Assembly: GCA_017618275.1 (NCBI GenBank)
Contig: JAFZUS010000082.1
Location: 1-41,135 of the forward strand
DNA: 41,135 nt
Direction of reading: 5' to 3'
Source of the DNA: Prevotella sp.
GTDB lineage: Bacteria; Bacteroidota; Bacteroidia; Bacteroidales; Bacteroidaceae
Shown: piece by piece, positions 33,357-41,135 of the stretch
Numbering within the stretch: the first letter of the stretch is position 1
How the letters are laid out: the number at the start of each line of letters is the position of its first letter
The notes under the pieces: model-generated
The model's database searches: none
What the model was told of the DNA's origin: nothing
Seen by the model: only the letters and a program-made list of their open reading frames with translations
Made by a program: the position numbers and the translations under genes

Positions 33357-36145
33357 TCTGCCTCTTTACATCCTTAACGGCAGAGGCGCAGGGTATTCCA
33401 TTTATCCGTAACTTTACGGCGGAGGAGTATCATGCCAACAAACTGAACTACGATGTGGAAGCCGACGAGAACGGCAACGTGTTCGTGGCCAACTTCGAGG
33501 GACTGATGTACTACGACCATGCCAACTGGCGCATCCTGCGCACCCCGGGCATATCACGCGTGACAGTGGTGGTGATGACTTCCGACAACACCCTTTGGGT
33601 GGGCGGATACAACTACTTCGGAAGGATACAGAAGAAGGACAACGGTGAACTCTACCTCCAGCGGGTTGGAGAGCCCGACCTCTTCCGCGGCGAGGTGAAC
33701 GAGATCTTCGAACGCGACGGGAAGGTGAGATTCATCGCGAACAACGGTAACATCTACCAGGTGGATGGCGAAAAGGTGTCTATCTGGAAAACCATTGACT
33801 CGCAAACACTGAAAATAGGCGTCCTCGACGTGGTGGATGTCGATGCTGCGGAAAATGGGGATGCCGCCAATATCGTCAAGAACGACATCGTTTTAGAAGA
33901 GCCCTTGGACAACGGGCTCACCGCTGTCATCAAGAAAGGAGTAGGCGTCATCATCCGCGATGACCAGGGGAAGGACCTCTACTCCATCACGGATGCCAAC
34001 GGACTCTGTTCCAATGATGTGGTCTATTTGGCCTACGACCATCGAGGACAATTGTGGGGAGCCACCGCCAAAGGTGTGTATTCCATACAAATACCATCGC
34101 CTTTCTCCCGATTCACGGCACATGAAGGGCTGACGGGCACCGTGCTCTCCATCGAGAAGTTCGGCGGCAAGATATATGCCGGCACCGACGACGGACTGTT
34201 CCGTCAGGAAGGGATGCGGTTTGTGAAAGTGGCTGGAATCAATCATGCCTGTCAGGACATGAAACCATACGGTCAGGATCTGTTGGCGGCAACAGCCGAC
34301 GGCATCTTCCGTGTGTCGGACAAAGGCGGCGCCCAGCGACTGACAACGACGAGTTCGCAGGCGCTGCTGGTAGATGGAGAGCAGGTGTATAGCGGTGAGT
34401 TGGATGCCGTCTATCTGTATAACGCCAACTTCCAAGCACGCAGGATGGTGTGCAGTTTAGAGAATGCGACGAAAATCGTGAAAGACGACCAAGGCACCAT
34501 CTGGCTGCAAAGTATCTACGGGCTTATATGGAACAAGAAGGCTGCCGACCAGTTTTTCTACCAGTATAAGACAGACAATAAGGCCGAGACCATATCAACG
34601 ATTGTGCTGACAGACGGCAAGGTAGAAGTGATCAGTGCCGAAACCACCAAGCCCTTCCCCTACCCGCTCTACTCAACCGTCGATAGAAAAGGTGTCACAT
34701 GGCTGACCAACAGTGAAGGTAAGTCGGTTTACAGATGGAAGAACGGTAAACGACTGAACGACCTGGACCTGCTGTTATTCCCCATTCACGAGATGACGGT
34801 ACGCGCCATCTATACCCAGCAGGATGAGATATGGTTAGGCAACGAGAATGGACTGACCATCATCAACACAAAAGTCAAGGACATCGCCAAGAACACCAAA
34901 CCCCAACTCCTCATCCACTCCGTCACGTTAGGTAACGACAGTGTCCTCTGGGGAGGCTTCGGGGAGATGCCTGAGACGCTGGCAGAACTCAAACACAACG
35001 AGAATGAACTGCACTTCACTTTCTCACTCGACCACACGCCCATCGAAGGACGTACGTTTTACCGTTATCGCCTGAACAACGGCAGTTGGAGTGCATGGTC
35101 AACCAGTACAGCAGCGAACTTCACGAATCTCACCCATGGCTTCTACACTTTCAGTGTGCAAGCACGGGACGTCACGAATCGTCTGACAGACATCACGAGC
35201 ATACAGTTCCATATCAATCCCCCATTCTACTACCGGTGGTATATGTACGTGTTATACTTCCTGCTGCTGTTGGCCCTCGTATATCTGATCTTCCGACTGC
35301 GACTGCGCAAAATGGAAAAAGACAAGGAAAGACTGGAAAGACTGGTCAAGGAGAGAACTGACGAAGTGGTGAGACTGGAGAAGATGGCAACGGCCGGTAA
35401 ACTGACCCAGGGACTCATCGACCGCATCCTGAATCCCCTGAACTATATCAACAACTTTGCCAAACTCTCCGAAGGACTGATCAAAGACGTCAAGGCCAAT
35501 GTGGAAGACGAGAAGGAGCACATGGACGAAGAGAACTACGAAGACACGATGGATGTACTCGACATGCTCACCGGCAACCTGCAGAAGGTAGGAGAACACG
35601 GACAGAACACCTCCCGTACGCTGAAAGCGATGGAGGAGATGCTGAAAGACCGTTCGGGCGGCATCGTACCCATGAACCTCTCCACCATTTTACACCAAAA
35701 CGAGCAGATGGTGTCGGAGTATTACAAGAATGAAATCGCCCAGTACCATATCAAGACGGCGTTTGAATACCCGGAGACTTTGCAGATAGACGGTAACCCA
35801 GAACAATTAAGCAAGACCATCATGTGTCTGCTCGGCAACTCGGTCTATGCCGTCGTCAAGAAGGCCCAGAAAACACAATACACTCCAGAAGTGACGCTCC
35901 GTGCCACCCAGACGGGCAAGGAGGTAACGGTCGTCGTTCACGACAACGGTATCGGTATAGAAGACACCATTGTCGATAAGGTATTCGACCCCTTCTTCAC
36001 TACGAAGACCACTGGTGAGGCATCGGGTGTAGGACTCTACCTGAGCCGGGAGATCATACAGAATCATGGAGGTGACATCAGTGTGAAGTCTGTCAAGAAC
36101 GAGTATACTGAGTTCACCTTTATTATACCCCTCAAAAAAGCATAG
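33305..36145 (+). CDS. Periplasmic-propeller sensor with degenerate histidine-kinase H-box
   Basis: A 946-aa membrane protein. A signal peptide ends near AEAQ (residue 28). Residues about 30-560 form propeller repeats of the two-component-regulator type (DNTLWVGGYNYFG, HRGQLWGATAKGVYS, DEIWLGNENGLTI). A Y_Y_Y domain follows (about 562-632, FYRYRLNNGSWSAW). One transmembrane helix is at about 645-668, then a coiled coil. The DHp segment reads KLTQGLIDRILNPLNYI: the normal His-Glu is Asp706-Arg707. The ATPase domain keeps an N-box (LLGNSVYAVV), DNGIGIE, FDPFFTTK and GVGLYLSREI. It therefore probably cannot phosphorylate itself on His but could bind ATP. No DNA-binding output is present. The start overlaps the previous gene by 52 bases. 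Confidence 0.88.
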   Translation: MELLHRTRRAVRDVCAIICLFTSLTAEAQGIPFIRNFTAEEYHANKLNYDVEADENGNVFVANFEGLMYYDHANWRILRTPGISRVTVVVMTSDNTLWVGGYNYFGRIQKKDNGELYLQRVGEPDLFRGEVNEIFERDGKVRFIANNGNIYQVDGEKVSIWKTIDSQTLKIGVLDVVDVDAAENGDAANIVKNDIVLEEPLDNGLTAVIKKGVGVIIRDDQGKDLYSITDANGLCSNDVVYLAYDHRGQLWGATAKGVYSIQIPSPFSRFTAHEGLTGTVLSIEKFGGKIYAGTDDGLFRQEGMRFVKVAGINHACQDMKPYGQDLLAATADGIFRVSDKGGAQRLTTTSSQALLVDGEQVYSGELDAVYLYNANFQARRMVCSLENATKIVKDDQGTIWLQSIYGLIWNKKAADQFFYQYKTDNKAETISTIVLTDGKVEVISAETTKPFPYPLYSTVDRKGVTWLTNSEGKSVYRWKNGKRLNDLDLLLFPIHEMTVRAIYTQQDEIWLGNENGLTIINTKVKDIAKNTKPQLLIHSVTLGNDSVLWGGFGEMPETLAELKHNENELHFTFSLDHTPIEGRTFYRYRLNNGSWSAWSTSTAANFTNLTHGFYTFSVQARDVTNRLTDITSIQFHINPPFYYRWYMYVLYFLLLLALVYLIFRLRLRKMEKDKERLERLVKERTDEVVRLEKMATAGKLTQGLIDRILNPLNYINNFAKLSEGLIKDVKANVEDEKEHMDEENYEDTMDVLDMLTGNLQKVGEHGQNTSRTLKAMEEMLKDRSGGIVPMNLSTILHQNEQMVSEYYKNEIAQYHIKTAFEYPETLQIDGNPEQLSKTIMCLLGNSVYAVVKKAQKTQYTPEVTLRATQTGKEVTVVVHDNGIGIEDTIVDKVFDPFFTTKTTGEASGVGLYLSREIIQNHGGDISVKSVKNEYTEFTFIIPLKKA

Positions 36146-36149
36146 CAGT

Positions 36150-36968
36150 ATGGACCAGATTGAACAATTACAACAACAACTCCATAAACAGGAAAAACTT
36201 GCCTCATTAGGCATGCTCAGTGCAGGTATCGCCCACGAGATTCAGAACCCCCTGAATTTCGTCATCAACTTCAGCAAACTCTCGGGCAAACTCCTCAGCG
36301 ACCTCACGGACATTGTGGAGGACAACGAAGACAAACTCTCTCAGGACGACCGGGAGGATATCGACGATATCGTTGCAGACCTGAAGGAGAATCTGGGGAA
36401 GATCGTAGAGCACAGTGAGCGTGCCGTCAGCATCATTCAGGGAATCCTGTTGGTTTCAAGAGGCAAGGAAAACGAATTCCAGCCTACGGACATCTGCAAA
36501 CTCGTGAAGGAATATGTATGGCTGTCGTATCACGCCATGCGTGCCAACATCAAGAACTTCAATATCAACATCCGTGAGGAGTACGAGGCCGACATGCCGA
36601 TGATAATGGTCATCCCACAGGATCTGAGCCGTGCCGTACTGAACGTGATGAACAATGCCTGCTATGCCCTATGGAACAAGAGACAGAAGGTGGGAGATGG
36701 CTACAATCCCGAGGTGACTGTCTGCGTAAAAAAAGAAGGCTCCGATATTGTCATCAGCATCGCAGACAACGGCGAGGGCATGACAGAAGAGGTGAAGCAA
36801 CGGCTTTACGAGAACTTCTTCACCACCAAGCCCATCGGTCTGGGCACAGGCCTGGGCATGGGTATCACGCGCGATATCATCGAGAACAAACATGGTGGAA
36901 AAATCTCATTTGAATCAACTGAGGGCGAAAGCACTATCTTTACATTTACGATTCCCATCAGGAAGTGA
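36150..36968 (+). CDS. Soluble histidine kinase
   Basis: A 272-aa cytoplasmic protein with no membrane segment or sensor domain. A short N-terminal coiled coil leads to the H-box LSAGIAHEIQNPLNFVINF with phospho-acceptor His29. The acidic helical hairpin (about 45-95) and the ATPase domain follow: NVMNNACYAL (N-box), IADNGEGM, YENFFTTKPIGLGTGLGMGI and the C-terminal IFTFTIP. The architecture matches the kinase part of the preceding protein without its sensor. It begins 4 bases after that gene. It may supply the His that the membrane sensor lacks. Confidence 0.93.
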   Translation: MDQIEQLQQQLHKQEKLASLGMLSAGIAHEIQNPLNFVINFSKLSGKLLSDLTDIVEDNEDKLSQDDREDIDDIVADLKENLGKIVEHSERAVSIIQGILLVSRGKENEFQPTDICKLVKEYVWLSYHAMRANIKNFNINIREEYEADMPMIMVIPQDLSRAVLNVMNNACYALWNKRQKVGDGYNPEVTVCVKKEGSDIVISIADNGEGMTEEVKQRLYENFFTTKPIGLGTGLGMGITRDIIENKHGGKISFESTEGESTIFTFTIPIRK

Positions 36969-36992
36969 GACGACACCTTATTATATTTTAGT

Positions 36993-39542
36993 ATGAGAGT
37001 CAGGTTTTATCTTATATCTATCATCATCTGCCTGTCGGCACTTTCAGTGCAAGCGCAGGACAGTTCTATTCGACAAATCTACAACGAGGCAGAGAAAGAA
37101 TACGACATCGGACGCATCGAGCAGGCTGTGTCCATCCTGCAAGACAATATGGACAGTTTCAATGGCATCCTCCGTCAGAGTGCCTTCCGTCTGATGGCCC
37201 TCTGTAACCTCAGTCTCGACAATGTGGAAAAGGCAGAAGAGGCTACAAGAAGCCTACTGAGCGAAGACCCCTACTACACCGCCTCGCCACAAGACCCCCA
37301 GCGCTTCATTGATATGGTGGAAAACCTGAGGTCGGGTCTTACCGCTACTATCACCACAGCCTCGAGCCAGGCAGAAAACCTGAACGAGGTGCCTGTGCCC
37401 ACCACCCTGATTACCGAAGAGATGATACGTAACTCGGGCGCAAGGAACTTGCAGGAGGTGTTGGCTATCTACGTACCCAGCATGAATATCATCGACTGCA
37501 ACGACGATATCAATATCAGCATGCGCGGTATCTACAGCAATGGTCAGGAAAAAATCCTCATCATGTTGAACGGACACCGTCTGAACAGTTACAGTATTAA
37601 TATCGCTGCACCTGACTTCAGCATGAGTCTTGAGAAACTGAAACAGATAGAAGTGTTGCGCGGACCGGCTTCGTCGCTCTACGGCGGCGTGTCGCTGACG
37701 GCTGTCGTCAACCTCATCACGAAACAGGGTGCCGACATCGACGGTGTCAAACTAAAGGCTGGTGCTGGCAACTACGGTCAGTTTCGCGGGGACTTACTCT
37801 TTGGCAAAAGATACTTCGACCTCGACGTATTGATTTGGGGCAGTTTCTTCAAAGCCAAAGGAGAAAAGAGATCTATCTCCAAGGATGAAACCGCACTGCC
37901 TCAATTGTATGTCAACGGTGGCGACATCACCATCGGCGGTATCGGCAACAAGCCCTCATACGACTATGGTGTATCCCTCAAATACAAGAACCTTAAATTC
38001 CTCTACAACACGCAGTTCTCACAGATACAGTCGCCGATGGCGATGACTTATCTCTATGCGCCTTATGAGATTGAGAAATATAAGACCTACGATGGTGTGC
38101 GGCCCAGTTTCACAACCACCTCACACCATGCCGACCTCAATTATGGACAACAGTTCCATAATGTCTATCTCAAAGGCACTTTTGCCTATGACAACAGCGA
38201 TATGGCCCACTACCAAGTGATTAGCGACATACAAATTCCAGGCTTTGTCGATTTGCTTCCACTCCCGGAGATATCACAGCAGATGCTTAAAGAATACGCG
38301 GAAGGCGGCTACTCCAGATATATGAGCGGACAAGAGCATACGTTCAGCGCCAAGTTACAGGGCGACTGGAGTTACCTTAACAACAAGAATCACAAGGGAC
38401 TGTTGTCGGCTGGTATGGAGTACAACTACTTCGAGATGGAAGATGCACGCTACACCTTTGGCTATAACTTCAAGACGAACTTGCCAGAGACCATTCCCGT
38501 CTCTGACCTGGGAAAAGGCCATGAGAACAGTTTCAATACTTTCCTCCAACTGAAACACCATTGGAAATCATTCATCGTCAACGCCGGTCTGCGCTTCGAC
38601 TACAAACACCGTTTTGACTCCACCACCATCAAGGAGTTCTCACCACGACTGGCACTGATCTACGTACAGCCCAAATGGAACGTCAAACTCAGTTATTCCA
38701 AGGCCTATATCGATGCACCATACTATTATCGGAAGTCGAATGTATTCCTCTATGCTTTTGCAGGTATCAAAGAAACATCAGCCCTGTTGGATCCAGAAAC
38801 GATGCACTCCTACCAGTTGACCTTCGGTGCCACACAATGGCTGAAAGGACTGAACTTCGAAGTGAACGCCTTCTATAACAAAGCACGCAATAATATCCAC
38901 ATGTATCTGCTCGACTACGGTAATGATGCCCAAAGCGATATCTACGGTCTGGAGTTTTCCGGCCAATATGAGACATCACGTTTCTCTGCCCATCTGTCGT
39001 CATCCTGGCAGAAGGCGCACATGTATGAGTATAATACCGATCCTTTTGATCATCCCTTCAACACACCAGCGTTCTCCGCCAATTCCGTATTGACATGGCG
39101 AACCACCAGACAACTCAAACTGCATACCCGTCTCGGCTATTATAGTAAGCAACATACGCACTATTACAATATCGCCAATTATGTTAAGTTTAATCAAGCC
39201 GTCACCAAAATAAACGAATTAGTAACTGCAATATACGCTAAATATCCAGATGACCCATTAGGTGACAATGGGCTTCCAATCCATGCAACGCCGGAAGAAA
39301 TAGCCACATGGGAGGCTCTGGCAAACACGATAGACCAGGTGGGTGAAAATCTCTACAACAAGAAGGATATTAACCCGTACTTCCTCGTTGACATTGGTGC
39401 CAACTACACATGGGGGAAACTGGAGTTTGCGCTAAACATCCATAACCTGCTAAACAACAAATATGAATTGAGTGGTGCCAGCACCGGACTCATCCCACAG
39501 AAAGGCAGGTGGTTCTTGTTCGATATCGCCTACAAATTTTGA
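36993..39542 (+). CDS. TonB-dependent outer-membrane receptor with TPR-like N-terminus
   Basis: An 849-aa protein with a signal peptide ending near SVQAQ (residue 22). Residues about 24-112 are helical, in the manner of TPR repeats (YNEAEKEYDIGRIEQAVSIL, then ALCNLSLDNVEKAEEATRSL), in place of the carboxypeptidase-like or STN domain usual in Bacteroidota receptors. The plug domain follows (about 128-250: PVPTTLITEEMIRNSG, ISMRGIYSNG, IEVLRGPASSLYGG), then the beta barrel to the C-terminal aromatic DIAYKF. No SusD partner is encoded. It is the last gene of the operon, 24 bases after the kinase and directly before a terminator. Confidence 0.9.
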   Translation: MRVRFYLISIIICLSALSVQAQDSSIRQIYNEAEKEYDIGRIEQAVSILQDNMDSFNGILRQSAFRLMALCNLSLDNVEKAEEATRSLLSEDPYYTASPQDPQRFIDMVENLRSGLTATITTASSQAENLNEVPVPTTLITEEMIRNSGARNLQEVLAIYVPSMNIIDCNDDINISMRGIYSNGQEKILIMLNGHRLNSYSINIAAPDFSMSLEKLKQIEVLRGPASSLYGGVSLTAVVNLITKQGADIDGVKLKAGAGNYGQFRGDLLFGKRYFDLDVLIWGSFFKAKGEKRSISKDETALPQLYVNGGDITIGGIGNKPSYDYGVSLKYKNLKFLYNTQFSQIQSPMAMTYLYAPYEIEKYKTYDGVRPSFTTTSHHADLNYGQQFHNVYLKGTFAYDNSDMAHYQVISDIQIPGFVDLLPLPEISQQMLKEYAEGGYSRYMSGQEHTFSAKLQGDWSYLNNKNHKGLLSAGMEYNYFEMEDARYTFGYNFKTNLPETIPVSDLGKGHENSFNTFLQLKHHWKSFIVNAGLRFDYKHRFDSTTIKEFSPRLALIYVQPKWNVKLSYSKAYIDAPYYYRKSNVFLYAFAGIKETSALLDPETMHSYQLTFGATQWLKGLNFEVNAFYNKARNNIHMYLLDYGNDAQSDIYGLEFSGQYETSRFSAHLSSSWQKAHMYEYNTDPFDHPFNTPAFSANSVLTWRTTRQLKLHTRLGYYSKQHTHYYNIANYVKFNQAVTKINELVTAIYAKYPDDPLGDNGLPIHATPEEIATWEALANTIDQVGENLYNKKDINPYFLVDIGANYTWGKLEFALNIHNLLNNKYELSGASTGLIPQKGRWFLFDIAYKF

Positions 39543-39552
39543 TGAATCACCG

Positions 39553-39581
39553 AAAAGGGACCCAGAAAGTCCCTTTTTCTT
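39553..39581 (+). terminator. Terminator of the signalling operon
   Basis: A perfect 9-bp stem AAAAGGGAC / GTCCCTTTT (39553-39561 with 39569-39577), 7-base loop, TTCTT tail. Confidence 0.85.
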
Positions 39582-39632
39582 GATTAAAAATAGTAAAAAT
39601 ACTGCTTTTTATCAAGATTTTGCAATTTAGAG

Positions 39633-39663
39633 TTTGCAAATTGAGGGAAAATGTGTACCTTTG
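39633..39663 (+). promoter_or_regulatory. Promoter of the ATPase gene
   Basis: TTTG at 39633-39636, exact 19-base spacer, TACCTTTG at 39656-39663 followed by C. This excludes the longer in-frame start at 39651. Confidence 0.78.
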
Positions 39664-39689
39664 CACACGTTTTAAAACAAATCAAGGCA

Positions 39690-40880
39690 ATGGAGGCTTT
39701 TTTCAGGACGCACAGATATCTCGTAGAGCATACCAACGCACCCGTTCGTCGCACCCTGATGGATGAGATCAACTGGAGCGACCGCCTCATCGGCATCAAG
39801 GGCACACGAGGTATCGGAAAGACAACGTTTCTATTGCAATATGCCAAGGAGAAGTTTGATATCGACGACCGTCAGTGTCTGTATATCAACATGAACAACT
39901 TCTACTTCCAGGGGCACGGCATTGCCGACTTTGCGGGTGAATTCTATCATCACGGAGGTAGGACGCTGCTCATCGATCAGGTGTTCAAGCACCCCGAATG
40001 GAGCACAGAACTGCGTAAGTGCTATGACCTCTACCCCAACCTCAAGATTGTCTTTACGGGTTCCAGTGTGATGCGCCTGAAGGACGAGAACCCCGAACTC
40101 AACGGCATCGTACAATCGTATAACCTGCGTGGTTTTTCTTTCCGTGAGTTCATCAACCTGCTGACGAACAATCATTTCCGCCCTTACTCATTAGAGGAAA
40201 TCCTGAACGACCATGAGCGCATCATCAAGCAGATTCTGCCGAAGGTGTCGCCCAACCGTTATTTCCAGGATTATATTCATCATGGTTTCTATCCCTTCTT
40301 CCAAGAGCATCGCAACTACAGCGAAAACCTCCTGAAGACGATGAACATGATGACGGAAGTGGATATCCTGCTCATCAAGCAGATTGAACTGAAATACCTC
40401 ACGAAGATCAAGAAACTCTTCTACCAGATTGCTGAGGACGGTTCGAAGAAAGCCCCCAACGTGAGTAAACTCGCCCACGACATCGAGACCAGTCGTGCTA
40501 CTGTGATGAACTACATCAAGTATCTCACCGATGCCCGTCTGCTGAACCTCATCTATCCCATCGGCGAGGACTTCCCCAAGAAACCTGCGAAGGTGATGCT
40601 CCACAACTCCAACCTCCTTTACGCCATCTACCCCATCCAAGTGGAGAAGCAAGAAGCGATGGAGACATTCTTCGTTAACTCGATGTGGAAGGATCACAAG
40701 GTGAATACGGGTAGTCGCGACTGTAACTATCTGGTCGACGGCAAACTGAAATTCCGCATCATGGATGCCCAGCAGATGCAGCGCACGAAAATACAGAATG
40801 ACGTGATTTATGCACGCTACAACACAGAGATCGGACGGGGCAATCAAATACCTCTGTGGTTATTAGGATTTTTATATTAG
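39690..40880 (+). CDS. AAA_14-type ATPase with altered Walker B
   Basis: A 396-aa protein. Walker A is GTRGIGKTTFLLQYA (about residues 38-52). The Walker B region reads LLIDQVFKHPEW where the family usually has LLIDEV or LFLDEI, so the catalytic Glu is Gln97. Sensor 1 is IVFTGSS. The C-terminal half has a winged-helix-like segment (SKLAHDIETSRATVMNYIKYL) as in the DUF4143/AAA_14 proteins of unknown role found in many Bacteroidales. The start at 39690 is set by the promoter. It stands alone between a terminator and nifJ. Confidence 0.85.
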   Translation: MEAFFRTHRYLVEHTNAPVRRTLMDEINWSDRLIGIKGTRGIGKTTFLLQYAKEKFDIDDRQCLYINMNNFYFQGHGIADFAGEFYHHGGRTLLIDQVFKHPEWSTELRKCYDLYPNLKIVFTGSSVMRLKDENPELNGIVQSYNLRGFSFREFINLLTNNHFRPYSLEEILNDHERIIKQILPKVSPNRYFQDYIHHGFYPFFQEHRNYSENLLKTMNMMTEVDILLIKQIELKYLTKIKKLFYQIAEDGSKKAPNVSKLAHDIETSRATVMNYIKYLTDARLLNLIYPIGEDFPKKPAKVMLHNSNLLYAIYPIQVEKQEAMETFFVNSMWKDHKVNTGSRDCNYLVDGKLKFRIMDAQQMQRTKIQNDVIYARYNTEIGRGNQIPLWLLGFLY

Positions 40881-40883
40881 TAA

Positions 40884-41135
<252 letters not shown>

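Noticed and set aside
30591-39542. Polysaccharide utilisation locus with hybrid regulator
   Set aside because: The propeller and the TonB receptor suggest it, but there is no SusD, no glycanase, no AraC output domain on the sensor, and the receptor head is not the usual one.

Overview
The window looks like a chromosomal segment of a Bacteroidales bacterium, most likely Prevotella-like (Prevotellaceae). The reasons are the many -7 boxes of the Bacteroidota type (TAnnTTTG, mostly followed by C) a few bases to tens of bases before genes, family-restricted proteins (DUF4270 lipoprotein, DUF6261-like protein, M64 peptidase, DUF1015 near serC/serA), a GH5 secreted cellulase with the short C-terminal tail common in Prevotella exported enzymes, and a tRNA gene without an encoded CCA. 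No phage, plasmid, insertion-sequence or CRISPR genes are visible. Most of the window is housekeeping with a few accessory insertions.

Layout. 1-795: 3' end of a DUF6261-like gene with a Pro/Thr/Asp and Gly-rich tail. 825-3987 (minus): fur-type regulator, purA, hisS as one tight operon. 4052-7111 (minus): AraC-type regulator, dipeptidyl peptidase III and a DNA-alkylation-repair/HEAT-like protein. 7233-11698 (plus): recQ, a stand-alone GT5 N-terminal-like protein, a DUF4270 lipoprotein and an unlisted 43-aa protein ending at a strong bidirectional terminator. 11744-14146 (minus): UvrD/PcrA helicase with an almost leaderless GTG start. 14405-16382 (plus): ECF sigma factor, single-pass anti-sigma-like protein, and an exported protein that joins a DUF5024-like region to an SLBB domain. 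16476-16900: a roughly 42-bp tandem repeat array with no evident coding role. 17240-21964: an unknown protein (minus), an animal-CAD-like carB and a YigZ/IMPACT protein. 22091-22178: tRNA-Ser(CGA). 22264-27438: DUF1015, GH5 cellulase on the opposite strand, serA and serC. 27758-30426: FolK-like protein coupled to an M64 peptidase, abutting a convergent ATP-grasp-like gene. 30591-39542: a five-gene signalling/outer-membrane operon. 39690-40880: an AAA ATPase. 40920-end: start of nifJ (pyruvate:ferredoxin oxidoreductase).

The strongest candidate for something undescribed is the 30591-39542 operon, which has its own promoter and terminator. It encodes a response regulator fused to a PP2C/SpoIIE phosphatase, a membrane-anchored coiled-coil/WD40-like protein, a periplasmic-propeller sensor whose kinase H-box has Asp in place of the phospho-accepting His while its ATP-binding domain looks intact, a soluble histidine kinase with a normal H-box, and a TonB-dependent receptor whose N-terminus is TPR-like. 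The inferred scheme is that the membrane sensor pairs with the soluble kinase in trans, the phosphate goes to the phosphatase-type regulator, and the outer-membrane receptor is either the input or the output.

A second theme is short tandem repeats. Decamers (CCTAGGANNN) and octamers (GTRARAAR) begin inside the stop codon of one gene and run up to the start of the next, and in one case supply the GTG start codon itself. Other arrays sit at promoters (an octamer array before the FolK-like gene, a heptamer array before tRNA-Ser) and in the large 42-bp array. All functional statements rest on reading the sequence and on family knowledge; no database search was run.
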